Program-made: the position numbers and the translations under genes | Assembly (NCBI RefSeq): GCF_003336805.1 | Contig: NZ_QFWJ01000003.1 | Coordinates: forward strand, 62,001 to 126,000 | DNA: 64,000 bases | From: Marinospirillum perlucidum | GTDB lineage: Bacteria; Pseudomonadota; Gammaproteobacteria; Pseudomonadales; Halomonadaceae | Direction of reading: 5' to 3' | Shown here: positions 54,841 through 63,775 of the stretch, piece after piece | Numbering within the stretch: position 1 is the stretch's first letter | Layout of the letters: each line of letters begins with the position of its first letter | The notes under the pieces: model-generated | Told to the model about the DNA's origin: nothing | Seen by the model: the letters and a program-made list of their open reading frames with translations, nothing else | Database searches by the model: none

Positions 54841-54867
54841 AAAAACGGTCCTCAGGGGCCGTTTTTT
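54841..54867 (+). terminator. Rho-independent terminator of typA
   Basis: ACGGTCC (54845-54851) pairs with GGGCCGT (54856-54862) with one wobble pair and a 4-base loop, followed by six T (54862-54867), ten bases after the typA stop. Confidence 0.88.
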
Positions 54868-54899
54868 ATTTGAGTGAACCACAAAGCCTGAGGTGGATG

Positions 54900-55355
54900 A
54901 TGAACTTTCAGCGTAAGCTTTTATTACTGGTTTTTCTCATGTTGCTCGGGGTTCTCCTTTGGCCCAAGGCAGAAGAGGCCCCGGCACCTGAAACAGCAAT
55001 TCAGGATCAGGGGGCAGCCCCTTCCGGATCTTCCCTTCCGCCCGACCCGGGGTTTGATGATCAGGATCTGGCTTATTTAAAAGATCAGGGGTTGGCCCGC
55101 CCCATTAAGCAACTGCTAACCGATCTATTGGCTCATCCTGATCTTTTGCCCCAGCAAGAAGCAGGCGAAACGCCTTTTGTTTTTGTGGAGCGTCAATTGC
55201 GTCTGCTCAACCGGCGTTGGTTGCTGGTGGACTTTACCAACACCCAGCGGAGCGGGCAGGCTCTTTATGCCTTTGAAGTGACTGCTGAAGGGCAAATTGA
55301 GTGGCAGCTGCTGGATTATTATCTGAATGAACAAGCCGCTGAGGAATCCAGCTAA
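54900..55355 (+). CDS. Membrane-anchored protein of unknown function
   Basis: 151 residues, not recognised. A short basic start (MNFQRK) leads into one hydrophobic segment (about residues 7-20), then a Pro/Ala-rich acidic linker and a soluble domain of about 95 residues with FVFVERQLRLLNRRWLLVDFTNTQRSGQALYAFEV. The topology suggests a periplasmic domain on a single anchor. ATG 54900 has GAGG at a better distance than ATG 54897. It lies directly after the typA terminator and is followed by a convergent gene. Confidence 0.65.
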   Translation: MNFQRKLLLLVFLMLLGVLLWPKAEEAPAPETAIQDQGAAPSGSSLPPDPGFDDQDLAYLKDQGLARPIKQLLTDLLAHPDLLPQQEAGETPFVFVERQLRLLNRRWLLVDFTNTQRSGQALYAFEVTAEGQIEWQLLDYYLNEQAAEESS

Positions 55356-55424
55356 TAGATGCTAGCCGCCCACAGCAAATACACTTCAGTCGGAGTGGCT
55401 GCCCTGTAGCTCTTTTGCTTGCAG

Positions 55425-57446
55425 TTAATCAGAGCCTTTGGGTGGTTTTGCCTGCTTCTGGCGGCGTTTGAGTTGGCGAATAATAAAGCGTCCGGGATGC
55501 AGGGCTTCCACCAGCTCATCGGCCAGGGGTAGAGGTTCCGAGCAGATTTGAGAAGCGAGCAGCTCAGCCGTTAGCGGTATGCTGGCCAGTCCCCTGGAGC
55601 CTTGCCCTGCCAGCAACCATAGCCCCGGATGCACGGGAGCAGGCTCGTTTTCCTTCCAGAGGGCATTGCGTGTCAGCGGTTGCAGTTGTTCTTCCCAGGC
55701 TGCGTGATCCGGTGCCGGGCCAACGATAGGCAGGTAGTCGGGGCTGGTACAGCGAAAGCCTACGCGCCCTTCCAGTCTTTTCAGATCCAGTGGTTCTGCA
55801 CCCAATTCCTCCAGCAGGTGGGGTAAGCTGGTGCTGAGTTCTTCCAGATTACCCAGATGATCTTCAGGGTTAAGAGCTGTTTCCTGAGTGTGCAGATTAA
55901 AGCTTGCACCAAAACAGAGCATTTGTTGTAAAGGTGGGCTGACGTAACCGCCACCACAAACAACACTTTGGGGCTTTTGTAACCCAGGTTTGTTTAAGGG
56001 GAGATGGGAGACCTGGCCGCGAATGGATTTGATGGGTAGCCACTGGGTGGCAGGCCATTGGCGACTGGCAAAAGCCGAAGCCAGGATGACGGTGTCATAT
56101 TCTTGCTGGCCCTGACGGCTTTCCAGAATCCAGTGGTCGCCACGCCGCTGCAACTGGTCGACCGGTGTCTGGGTGAAAATACGGGTTGCAGGCAGTTGTG
56201 CGGCCAGGTGGTGGCAGAGCTCACCCGGTTTGACCCAACCAGCCCGCGAATAAAAAAGTCCGCCAGCAGCAGTGGCAGTTGCGGCCAGTTGACTGGCTTC
56301 ATCCTGACTGACGCCGCGAACCAGTTCCTCGGGCAGGTCGTTGTTGTCCAGAAAGCGTTGCTGGCGGTCTTTTTCCTTGTCGGTAACCGCCAGTTGCAGG
56401 ACGCCGCTTTCTTGCCAGTTTTTTTGTTCGGGGTCGAGTCTTTGCAGCCAGCGGCGCGAATATTCCAGCCCCGTCAGATAAAAGCAGCTGGCGGGATTAT
56501 TGGCTACGGCCAGTTTGATGTAGAGCACGCCCTGGCGGTTGCCAGAACCACCGCTACCCACTTCATCCGCTTCATAGAGGTCAATAGTCAGTCCGCGTCG
56601 GTTAAGGGCTTCGGCAGTGGCGAGACCGGAAAGGCCGCCGCCGATAATAGCCAGGCGTCCGGGCGGGGGCGATGATGGAATTTGTAGTGAAGGGTTGGGG
56701 CCGTAGTCGCTGGGCTGCCCTTGGTAGCGGCCTCTGAGCATTTCCCGCTTGCGTCCGTAACCCGGCACCTTTTCCAGTTCAAAGCCGGCTTCCTTGAGTC
56801 CACGCTTGACGGGCCCGGCGCAGGTAAAGGTGGCAAAGGTGGTCTGATCATGGCTGGCCCTGGCCAGAGCCTGAAAGAGTTCCGGGGTCCACATGCCGGG
56901 GTTCTTGCCGGGAGCAAAGCCATCCAGACACCAGGCATCGACCTTGCCGGCTAGTGCCGAAAGGTTTTCCGCAGCATCGCCCAGAAGCAGATCCAGGGTA
57001 ATACGAGGATGGATATGCAGGCGATGAAAACCGGCGATGGGCAGAGGATAGTGGTCCTGCAGGTTTTGACTAAGCTGAGCCAGTTCCGGCCAGTGGCTAT
57101 GGGCCAGACGCAGGTCCTGGGGCTGCAGCGGGTAAAGCTCAGTGGTGATCCAGTGAAGCCTGGCCTGGGGCGGGGCCTGGTTTAAGAACTCCTGCATCGC
57201 AACCAGCAGGTTAAGGCCGGTACCAAAACCGGTTTCACCGATGACAAAAGCCCGCTTTTCCTCCCAGTTTTGCCAGCGTTCACCCAGGTGGTTCTGCTCC
57301 AGAAACACATAGCGGGTTTCTGCTGGCCCCTGGTCGCGAGAGAAGTAAACATCCTCGAAATCCCGGGCGACGGGCGTTGTTTTTTGCCAGTCGATTCGGG
57401 CCGTTTCCAGGGTGCGCGGATGACGGTATCCAGGCCGGTCGGACAT
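55425..57446 (-). CDS. mnmC: Bifunctional tRNA 5-methylaminomethyl-2-thiouridine enzyme MnmC
   Basis: 673 residues: an N-terminal methyltransferase (about 1-245, with VIGETGFGTGLNLLVAMQEF and WCLDGFAPGKNPGMWTPELF) and a C-terminal FAD-dependent oxidase (about 265-650, with LAIIGGGLSGLATAEALNRRGLTIDLYEAD). It finishes mnm5s2U at the tRNA wobble position. The ATG overlaps the stop of the YciI-like gene by one base. Confidence 0.96.
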   Translation of the reverse strand: MSDRPGYRHPRTLETARIDWQKTTPVARDFEDVYFSRDQGPAETRYVFLEQNHLGERWQNWEEKRAFVIGETGFGTGLNLLVAMQEFLNQAPPQARLHWITTELYPLQPQDLRLAHSHWPELAQLSQNLQDHYPLPIAGFHRLHIHPRITLDLLLGDAAENLSALAGKVDAWCLDGFAPGKNPGMWTPELFQALARASHDQTTFATFTCAGPVKRGLKEAGFELEKVPGYGRKREMLRGRYQGQPSDYGPNPSLQIPSSPPPGRLAIIGGGLSGLATAEALNRRGLTIDLYEADEVGSGGSGNRQGVLYIKLAVANNPASCFYLTGLEYSRRWLQRLDPEQKNWQESGVLQLAVTDKEKDRQQRFLDNNDLPEELVRGVSQDEASQLAATATAAGGLFYSRAGWVKPGELCHHLAAQLPATRIFTQTPVDQLQRRGDHWILESRQGQQEYDTVILASAFASRQWPATQWLPIKSIRGQVSHLPLNKPGLQKPQSVVCGGGYVSPPLQQMLCFGASFNLHTQETALNPEDHLGNLEELSTSLPHLLEELGAEPLDLKRLEGRVGFRCTSPDYLPIVGPAPDHAAWEEQLQPLTRNALWKENEPAPVHPGLWLLAGQGSRGLASIPLTAELLASQICSEPLPLADELVEALHPGRFIIRQLKRRQKQAKPPKGSD

Positions 57447-57745
57447 CAGGGCAGGACTTTTTTGAAGGGTTTGATGGTGACCTTTTCGTAAACCCCGGCA
57501 TCTACGTAGGGGTCGGCGTCCGCCCAGGTTTGGGCAGCTTCCAGGGAATCGAATTCGGCAACCACCAGGCTACCGCTGAAACCGGCTTCGCCCGGGTTGT
57601 CGCTGTCGATGGCTGGATGTGGGCCGGCTAGGACCAGGCGGCCTTGATCTCGCAGGCTTTCCAGGCGAGCTAGATGGTCGGGGCGGGCTTCTAGGCGTTT
57701 TTCCAGAGTGCCGGGCTTATCTTCACAAATCAGGGCATAGAGCAT
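57446..57745 (-). CDS. YciI-like protein
   Basis: 99 residues: [45 protein letters not shown], then [35 protein letters not shown]. This is the YciI (YCII) fold with its conserved Arg, His and Asp (RPDHL and DPY). The reaction is unknown. ATG 57745 follows an AAGGAG site. It is translationally coupled to mnmC. Confidence 0.9.
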   Translation of the reverse strand: MLYALICEDKPGTLEKRLEARPDHLARLESLRDQGRLVLAGPHPAIDSDNPGEAGFSGSLVVAEFDSLEAAQTWADADPYVDAGVYEKVTIKPFKKVLP

Positions 57746-57965
57746 AGGGGTCTCCTTGGCTGGGGCTTGGGCAGGATGCAATTATCTCAGGAGGATCCCG
57801 GTCAGGTGAAGTCCCGGGGATTAAAAAAGCTTTTTATCTGCGCTTGTGATCCAGATAAAAGGGGCTGCCAGGCGGTAAAAATGTTAATCTAGACCTGTCT
57901 GGACTACCCGGCGTCCGTAGCGGTCGGGTAATCCCTGTGCCTACTTTTTCTCAGGTTGTGGTTTC

Positions 57966-58808
57966 ATGGCTCTAGCAGCATCCCAGTGTGATTATCATAT
58001 GCATTCCACCGCTTCGGATGGTGCTCTCTCGCCAACTGAATTATTGCATCTGGCTGCCGATAAAGGGGTTCAAGAGCTGGCCCTGACCGATCACGATACC
58101 TTTGCCGGTTTACAGGAAGCTCGGGCGGTTGCCCGGACGCTGGAACTAACGCTGCTGGAAGGCATGGAGTTCTCCTGTGCCTGGAAGGGTATTACTATCC
58201 ATCTGGTCACCCTCTGGCCACAAGGCCTGACGGAGACCGCCCGGGAAGTGGCGGTTATTCAGGAAAAAGCTCGCTGGCAAAGAGCCGAGAAAATTATTGA
58301 AAAGCTGAGCAAAGCACGCATTCAACTGGAACTGGATGAGGTGGTTGAAGCAGCCGGTGGCCGCGTACCGGGGCGTCCGCATTTTGCTCGCAGCCTGGTT
58401 GAGCGAGGCTATGTCAAGGATCAGGGACAGGCCTTTCGTAAGCTGTTGGGGGCCGGTAAGCTGGGCGATGTTAAAAACCACTGGCTGGAGATTGACGAGG
58501 CCGTGCCTTTGTTAAAGGATGCTGGCGGCTGGTGTATTCTGGCCCATCCACTGCGTTATAAACTCACGCGAAGCAAACGGGTGCGCCTGGTGCAGGCTTT
58601 TGCTGCAGCGGGCGGCCAGGGTGTGGAGGTGGTCAGTGGCCGCCAGGATCAGAACCAGACTGCCAGCATGCTGAAGCTGGCCGAAGAGTTGAATTTATTA
58701 CCCAGTTGGGGCAGTGATTTTCATGCGCCAGGACCGGCTTGCCCTTTTCCGGGGTGCTTTGCCAGAATTCCGGCCGCTTGCCAGCCACTCAGTGAAGTCT
58801 TCGCTTAA
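57966..58808 (+). CDS. PHP-domain phosphoesterase, 5'-3' exoribonuclease (RNase AM/YciV type)
   Basis: 280 residues of the PHP family: CDYHMHSTASDGALSPTELLHLAADKGVQELALTDHDTFAG carries the metal-binding His/Asp set, with EGMEFSC, a GRVPGRPHFARSLVE segment, ILAHPLRY and the late SDFHAPG. E. coli YciV of this group matures the 5' ends of rRNA. The order with yciO, scpA and scpB is conserved in gammaproteobacteria. Confidence 0.92.
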   Translation: MALAASQCDYHMHSTASDGALSPTELLHLAADKGVQELALTDHDTFAGLQEARAVARTLELTLLEGMEFSCAWKGITIHLVTLWPQGLTETAREVAVIQEKARWQRAEKIIEKLSKARIQLELDEVVEAAGGRVPGRPHFARSLVERGYVKDQGQAFRKLLGAGKLGDVKNHWLEIDEAVPLLKDAGGWCILAHPLRYKLTRSKRVRLVQAFAAAGGQGVEVVSGRQDQNQTASMLKLAEELNLLPSWGSDFHAPGPACPFPGCFARIPAACQPLSEVFA

Positions 58809-58826
58809 TCAGAGCAGAGGTAAATT

Positions 58827-59450
58827 ATGAGCCAGTTTTTTGAGATACATCCGGAAAACCCCCAGCCGCGCCTGATTAAACAGGCTGTTGATATTCTGCG
58901 TTCCGGCGGGGTGATTGCCTACCCTACCGACTCCGCCTATGCTCTGGGTTGTTGCCTGGGTGAGAAGAAAGCGGTCGAGCGGATTAAATGGCTGCGCAGC
59001 CTGGATGACAAGCACAACTTCACACTGGTTTGCGCCGACCTCTCCGAGCTTTCCACCTATGCCAAGGTCGACAATGTTGTTTTCCGGGCTTTGAAGAACA
59101 CCACACCGGGTCCCTATACCTTTATTCTTAACGCTACCAGCGAAGTACCGCGGCTGCTCCTGCATCCCAAGCGTCGCGCCATCGGTATCCGGGTACCTGA
59201 TCATGTATTGACTCATGCGCTGCTGGAAGAGCTGGGCGCCCCCCTGATGAGTGTGACCCTGATGCTGCCAGATGAAGACCTGCCCCTGCATGATGCCGAG
59301 GATATTCGTGAAAAAATCGGTAAGCTGGTGGATCTGGTGATTGATGGCGGCAACTGCTCTATTGATCCGACGACCGTGGTGGATATGCGCAGTGGTGCAC
59401 CGGAAATTCTTCGTGAAGGCCGGGGCGATGTAACCCCCTTTACCGACTAA
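58827..59450 (+). CDS. yciO: YciO-type Sua5/YrdC family protein
   Basis: 207 residues: a nucleotide-binding YrdC fold with GVIAYPTDSAYALGCCLGEKKAVERIKWLR, KRRAIGIRVPDHVLTHALLEELGAPLMSVTL and STTVVDM-like DPTTVVDMRSG. It is related to TsaC/TsaC2 (threonylcarbamoyl-AMP synthase) but belongs to the shorter YciO branch, whose role is unclear. It begins 18 bases after the PHP gene. Confidence 0.92.
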   Translation: MSQFFEIHPENPQPRLIKQAVDILRSGGVIAYPTDSAYALGCCLGEKKAVERIKWLRSLDDKHNFTLVCADLSELSTYAKVDNVVFRALKNTTPGPYTFILNATSEVPRLLLHPKRRAIGIRVPDHVLTHALLEELGAPLMSVTLMLPDEDLPLHDAEDIREKIGKLVDLVIDGGNCSIDPTTVVDMRSGAPEILREGRGDVTPFTD

Positions 59451-59457
59451 TCCAGTT

Positions 59458-60294
59458 ATGAATCAGCCAGCTGTTGCCACGGATCTGCTTGCCCGGGTCG
59501 AGGGTAAACCCTTTACCGAGATGCCTCAGGACCTGTTTATTCCGCCCGAGGCCCTGAAGGTGTTTCTGGAGGCCTTTGAAGGGCCACTGGATTTGCTGCT
59601 CTACCTGATTCGCAAACACAATCTGGATATTCTCAGTATCAATGTTGCGGAAATTACCCAGCAGTACATGGGCTATCTGGATCTGATGCAGGAGCTGCAG
59701 GTAGATCTGGCCGGGGAATATCTGGTCATGGCAGCCATGCTGGCAGAAATCAAATCGCGCACGCTTCTTCCGCGCCCCCCGACTGAAGGTGACGAAGAGG
59801 ATGAAGAAGACCCGCGTGCACAACTGATTCGGCGGCTGCTGGAATACGAGCAGTTCAAGACGGCGGCCGAGCGTCTGGAAAATCTGCCCCGACAAGACCG
59901 GGATTTGTTTCCTTCCACGCCGGAAAGACCGGAAGTCAATATCGAGCAGCGTCATCCCGAAGTATCGCTGGATGAATTGCTCAAGGCTTTTGGGCGTTTG
60001 TTGAAGCAGGCGGAACTGGTCGCTCATCACCATATCAGTCGTGAACCCCTGTCGACGCGGGAAAGAATGTCCAGCCTGTTGGAACAGTTGGATACCAGCA
60101 GCAGCTATCGGGCCTTTGCTGATTTGTTCGATCTGGAAGAAGGACGTCAGGGGGTGGTGGTCACTTTTATGGCGCTTCTGGAGCTGGTCAAGGAGCAGCT
60201 GGTGGAGCTGGTGCAGACCCGTCTTTTTGCCCCCATCTATGTGCGCCTGCGTCAGCAGGAAGTCGTGGCCAGCAGTGAATTGCAGGAGTCCTGA
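59458..60294 (+). CDS. scpA: Segregation and condensation protein A
   Basis: 278 residues. The kleisin N-terminus FEGPLDLLLYLIRKHNLDILSINVAEITQQYMGYLDLM and YLVMAAMLAEIKSRTLLPRP are diagnostic, followed by an acidic linker and the C-terminal winged helix. It joins SMC and ScpB in chromosome condensation. It overlaps scpB by one base. Confidence 0.95.
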   Translation: MNQPAVATDLLARVEGKPFTEMPQDLFIPPEALKVFLEAFEGPLDLLLYLIRKHNLDILSINVAEITQQYMGYLDLMQELQVDLAGEYLVMAAMLAEIKSRTLLPRPPTEGDEEDEEDPRAQLIRRLLEYEQFKTAAERLENLPRQDRDLFPSTPERPEVNIEQRHPEVSLDELLKAFGRLLKQAELVAHHHISREPLSTRERMSSLLEQLDTSSSYRAFADLFDLEEGRQGVVVTFMALLELVKEQLVELVQTRLFAPIYVRLRQQEVVASSELQES

Positions 60295-61049
60295 TGTCTT
60301 TGCCCTTGCCCGAACTGGTACGTATTCTTCAGGCTCTGCTGTTGGCGGCACGTGAGCCTCTGAGCCTGGATCGTCTCCAGGCACTTTTCAGCGATGCTGA
60401 GCGGCCTGCGCGAGAAGAGCTCAAGGAGGCGCTGCAGATGCTGCAGGCAGAGGCAGAAAATACCAGTCAGGAGTTGGTCGAACTGGCCAGTGGTTTTCGC
60501 TACCAAATCCGTGCGGATTATGCCGCCTGGGTCAGTCGTCTTTGGGAAGAAAAGCCGCCGCGCTATTCTCGGGCACTATTGGAAACCCTGGCTCTGATTG
60601 CCTATCGCCAGCCCGTGACCCGGGGCGAAATCGAAGAGGTGCGTGGTGTGAGCGTCAGCTCCCAGATTATTCGCAGCCTGGAAGATCGTGAGTGGATTCG
60701 GGTGGTGGGTCACCGTGAGGTTCCGGGTCGCCCTGCCCTCTATGCCACCACCCGACATTTTCTCGACTATTTTAATTTACAGAGCCTCAAGGACTTGCCG
60801 CCACTGGATGAAATTCGGGAGTTGGCGGAAGTGGAAGAAAAGGAATGGCAGGATGAGCTGGATCAGGCTCCGGTTTCGCCTCTGTTGCAACTGCCTGATG
60901 AAGAGGCGGGCGATGAGTCGCTGGATCAGGAGCAGGACGAAGCCCTGCTGGAAGCACCCTTGCCAGAGGTTAGTGAATTGACCTTTGCTGATCTGGCCCA
61001 GCGTTTTGATCCTCCTGATGAGGATGCTCAGGATGAGCAAGACCAGTAG
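60294..61049 (+). CDS. scpB: Segregation and condensation protein B
   Basis: 251 residues. Two winged helices are present: LVRILQALLLAAREPLSLDRLQALF and the second with ALLETLALIAYRQPVTRGEIEEVRGVSVSSQIIRSLEDREWIRVVGHREVPGRPALYATT. The C-terminal 70 residues are acidic and low in complexity. It partners ScpA. Confidence 0.95.
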   Translation: MSLPLPELVRILQALLLAAREPLSLDRLQALFSDAERPAREELKEALQMLQAEAENTSQELVELASGFRYQIRADYAAWVSRLWEEKPPRYSRALLETLALIAYRQPVTRGEIEEVRGVSVSSQIIRSLEDREWIRVVGHREVPGRPALYATTRHFLDYFNLQSLKDLPPLDEIRELAEVEEKEWQDELDQAPVSPLLQLPDEEAGDESLDQEQDEALLEAPLPEVSELTFADLAQRFDPPDEDAQDEQDQ

Positions 61050-61101
61050 TTAAGCCCGATTAAAGCGGATCTAGATACTTGTTAAGCGTGTGTGAACACC
61101 C

Positions 61102-61965
61102 ATGAAAAAAACAGAAAACCCCTCGGCAGCAGCTTCCACCGATAAAACCGAAAAACTGCAAAAGGTTCTGGCCCGCAGTGGTCTGGGCTCGCGCAGGGAA
61201 ATGGAAGCCGTCATTGAAGCCGGTCTGGTAACCGTCAACGGACAAAAGGCCACCCTGGGGGACAGGGTCAGCATCCGCGACCGTATTACTGTCAGAGGTC
61301 AGCCCATCAGCGCTCGTAGCGAAGAAGAGCTGCCTCGTCGCATTATTATGTATAACAAGCCTGAAGGCGAGCTGGTGACCCGCAAGGACCCGGAAGGTCG
61401 GCGCACCGTATTTGACCACCTGCCGCGCCTCAAGGGCGAGCGTTGGGTGGCCATCGGTCGCCTGGATATCAATACCAGCGGGCTGCTGTTGTTTACCAAT
61501 GATGGTGAGTTGGCCAATCGCCTGATGCACCCTTCCCACCAGATTGAACGTGAATACGCCGTGCGGGTAATGGGTGAAGTTACTGAAGAAATGCTCCAGG
61601 CCATGCGCGAAGGCGTCATGCTGGATGATGGCCTGGCCAGTTTTACCGCAATCCAGTGGGTCGGTGGTGAAGGCATCAACAGCTGGTATCACGTGGTGAT
61701 TACCGAAGGGCGTAATCGTGAAGTCCGTCGTCTCTGGGAATCCCAGGGGGTGACCGTGAGCCGTCTCAAGCGGGTGCGCTACGGTAATATCTGTCTGGAC
61801 AAGCGCACCAAGATGGGGGAGTGGGTCGAGCTGACTCAGGCGGAAACCGACCAGTTGTCTGCTTTGGCCGGACTTGAACCCAAGGCTGCTGCTCCTGCCG
61901 CTGCCCCGCGCAAAGGCTTTAAAACCCGTAAGCCGGTTCATGCGATAGGGCGTCGACGTAAATAA
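61102..61965 (+). CDS. rluB: 23S rRNA pseudouridine(2605) synthase
   Basis: 287 residues: an S4 RNA-binding domain ([34 protein letters not shown]), and the RsuA/RluB catalytic domain with its Asp in [22 protein letters not shown] and the [15 protein letters not shown] block. The basic tail ([20 protein letters not shown]) is typical of RluB. The scpB-rluB order is widely conserved. Confidence 0.95.
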   Translation: MKKTENPSAAASTDKTEKLQKVLARSGLGSRREMEAVIEAGLVTVNGQKATLGDRVSIRDRITVRGQPISARSEEELPRRIIMYNKPEGELVTRKDPEGRRTVFDHLPRLKGERWVAIGRLDINTSGLLLFTNDGELANRLMHPSHQIEREYAVRVMGEVTEEMLQAMREGVMLDDGLASFTAIQWVGGEGINSWYHVVITEGRNREVRRLWESQGVTVSRLKRVRYGNICLDKRTKMGEWVELTQAETDQLSALAGLEPKAAAPAAAPRKGFKTRKPVHAIGRRRK

Positions 61966-61990
61966 TCTTAACTTTTTTAGGTTTTGGGGG

Positions 61991-62018
61991 TTGCAAGCGG
62001 CCAAAAAAAAGCTATTAT
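61991..62018 (+). promoter_or_regulatory. Promoter of the tRNA-Lys pair
   Basis: TTGCAA (61991-61996) and TATTAT (62013-62018) are 16 bases apart, followed by a GC-rich discriminator (GCGCCGC), which is typical of stringently controlled stable-RNA promoters. Confidence 0.8.
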
Positions 62019-62033
62019 ATGCGCCGCGTTGAC

Positions 62034-62109
62034 GGGTCGTTAGCTCAGTTGGTAGAGCAGTTGGCTTTTAACCAATTGGTCGCAGGTTCGAATCCTGCAC
62101 GACCCACCA
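62034..62109 (+). tRNA. tRNA-Lys (anticodon TTT), copy 1
   Basis: 76 bases with CCA. The acceptor arm GGGTCGT pairs with ACGACCC, the anticodon loop is CTTTTAA giving TTT, and the T-arm is GCAGGTTCGAATCCTGC. Its sequence is the same as that of copy 2. Confidence 0.97.
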
Positions 62110-62142
62110 CCGTCAACCGCTATGAGCTGCAGTAGTTTGTAA

Positions 62143-62218
62143 GGGTCGTTAGCTCAGTTGGTAGAGCAGTTGGCTTTTAACCAATTGGTCGCAGGTTCGA
62201 ATCCTGCACGACCCACCA
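62143..62218 (+). tRNA. tRNA-Lys (anticodon TTT), copy 2
   Basis: 76 bases, identical to copy 1, 33 bases behind it and transcribed from the same promoter. Confidence 0.97.
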
Positions 62219-62225
62219 GTTTTAG

Positions 62226-62253
62226 AAAAGGCCCGCCTCAGTGCGGGCCTTTT
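62226..62253 (+). terminator. Terminator of the tRNA-Lys operon
   Basis: AAAAGGCCCGC (62226-62236) pairs with GCGGGCCTTTT (62243-62253), with a 6-base loop and a T-run at the end. Confidence 0.92.
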
Positions 62254-62323
62254 TGCGTCTGGATATTGGCTCTTTCTTCCTTCTCTTGCCACACTGAAAG
62301 TCCGCTGACTGTCCGAGGTGTTT

Positions 62324-62497
62324 ATGTGGCGAGTTCTGCAAGCTGTCCTGGCTGCTTTCTTCGGGGTGCAATCCGAGCGCAAGCGCCGGGAGGATTTTCA
62401 GCAGTCTTCACCCTGGCCCTTTATTCTGACGGGGGTGCTGATGACCCTGGTTTTTGTGGTCGCGGTGGGCTTCCTGGCTCACTGGGCTTCTTCGTAA
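62324..62497 (+). CDS. DUF2970-like small membrane protein
   Basis: 57 residues: MWRVLQAVLAAFFGVQSERK, a basic stretch, then SPWPFILTG and one membrane helix (about residues 33-52). This is the pattern of DUF2970 proteins, whose function is unknown. A GAGG site lies seven bases before ATG 62324. It lies 115 bases before coxB. Confidence 0.85.
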   Translation: MWRVLQAVLAAFFGVQSERKRREDFQQSSPWPFILTGVLMTLVFVVAVGFLAHWASS

Positions 62498-62611
62498 CCT
62501 AAGCATGATCCATATCATTGCAATTTACATGTCGTTACAAAAGAGTCACCTCCTTTAAGCCAACGCCTGCCTATACTCCGAATAACTATAACGATAAAAA
62601 CGGAGATCATC

Positions 62612-63766
62612 ATGCCTGCATGCCTGCCAAAGGTCTGGCGGCTCCTTCCTGCTGGATTCTTGTTGATAGCTCTTCCGGTTGCCGGTTCGCAAGTGAATAC
62701 CTCGTCCGGTTGGAATATGCCGCCGGGTGTCACCGGAATCAGCCAGAATATCTTTAGTCTGCACATGATCATTTTCTGGATCTGTGTAGTCATCGCCCTG
62801 GTTGTTTTTGGTGTGATCTTCTGGTCGCTGTTTGCCTATCGCAAATCCAAGGGTGCCAAAGCAGCCCATTTTCATGAAAATACTCTCGTTGAGGTCATCT
62901 GGACGGCCCTGCCACTCATTATCCTGGTTGCCATGGCTGTTCCGGCAACGGCTACGCTCAAACAACTCTACGATACCTCTGAAGCCGATATGGATATCCT
63001 GGTGACCGGCCACCAGTGGCGCTGGCATTACCAGTATATGGAAGAGGATCTGAGCTTTTTCAGTAATCTGGCCACACCCAGAAGCCAGATCGAGGGGCAG
63101 GAAGACAAGGGCGATTTTTATCTGCTGGAAGTGGACCAGCCTCTGGTGGTGCCTACAGGCCAGAAAATCCGTTTTCTCTTCACCTCCAACGATGTGATCC
63201 ACTCCTGGTGGGTGCCGGATTTAGGCATTAAGAAAGATACCCTGCCGGGTTTTATCAATGAATCCTGGACCCGGATTGAAGAAGAGGGCACCTATCGGGG
63301 CCAGTGTGCCGAACTCTGCGGGCGCAATCATGCCTTTATGCCTATCGAGGTCAAGGCGGTCAGCCCCGAGGCTTACCAGTCCTGGGTCGAGGAACGCAAG
63401 GCCGCTGCCGCTTCTGAAGCAGCCAATGTCGATCGCGAACGCAGTCTGGATGAGCTGATGCAGCGGGGGGAAGAAGTCTATACCACCTACTGTGCAGCCT
63501 GCCATCAGGAAGATGGTGGTGGTATGCCGCCCGCTTTCCCCGCCCTCAAGGGTAATGCGCTGGTGCAGGAGGAATCGGGGCGTCAACAGCATCTGGAAAC
63601 GGTGCTCCATGGTCGATCGGGAACGCCCATGCCAGCCTACAGCGACACCCTCTCTTTGGCTGATATCGCCGCAGTCATTACCTATGAGCGCAATGCCTGG
63701 GGCAACAACTCCGGAGACCGGGTGCAGCCTGCAGAAATTCGTGAACTGCTGGACAGCGATGACTAG
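62612..63766 (+). CDS. coxB: Cytochrome c oxidase subunit II with C-terminal cytochrome c domain
   Basis: 384 residues. After a signal peptide come two membrane helices (about 48-72 and 95-115). The CuA domain has VTGHQWRWHYQY, NDVIHSWWVPDLG and the Cys/His/Met set in CAELCGRNHAFM. Residues 285-375 form a cytochrome c domain with the haem motif CAACH and the Met of GTPMPAY. It is therefore a caa3-type subunit, which takes electrons from cytochrome c at the outer side of the membrane. Confidence 0.96.
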   Translation: MPACLPKVWRLLPAGFLLIALPVAGSQVNTSSGWNMPPGVTGISQNIFSLHMIIFWICVVIALVVFGVIFWSLFAYRKSKGAKAAHFHENTLVEVIWTALPLIILVAMAVPATATLKQLYDTSEADMDILVTGHQWRWHYQYMEEDLSFFSNLATPRSQIEGQEDKGDFYLLEVDQPLVVPTGQKIRFLFTSNDVIHSWWVPDLGIKKDTLPGFINESWTRIEEEGTYRGQCAELCGRNHAFMPIEVKAVSPEAYQSWVEERKAAAASEAANVDRERSLDELMQRGEEVYTTYCAACHQEDGGGMPPAFPALKGNALVQEESGRQQHLETVLHGRSGTPMPAYSDTLSLADIAAVITYERNAWGNNSGDRVQPAEIRELLDSDD

Positions 63767-63775
63767 GAGCCCCTT

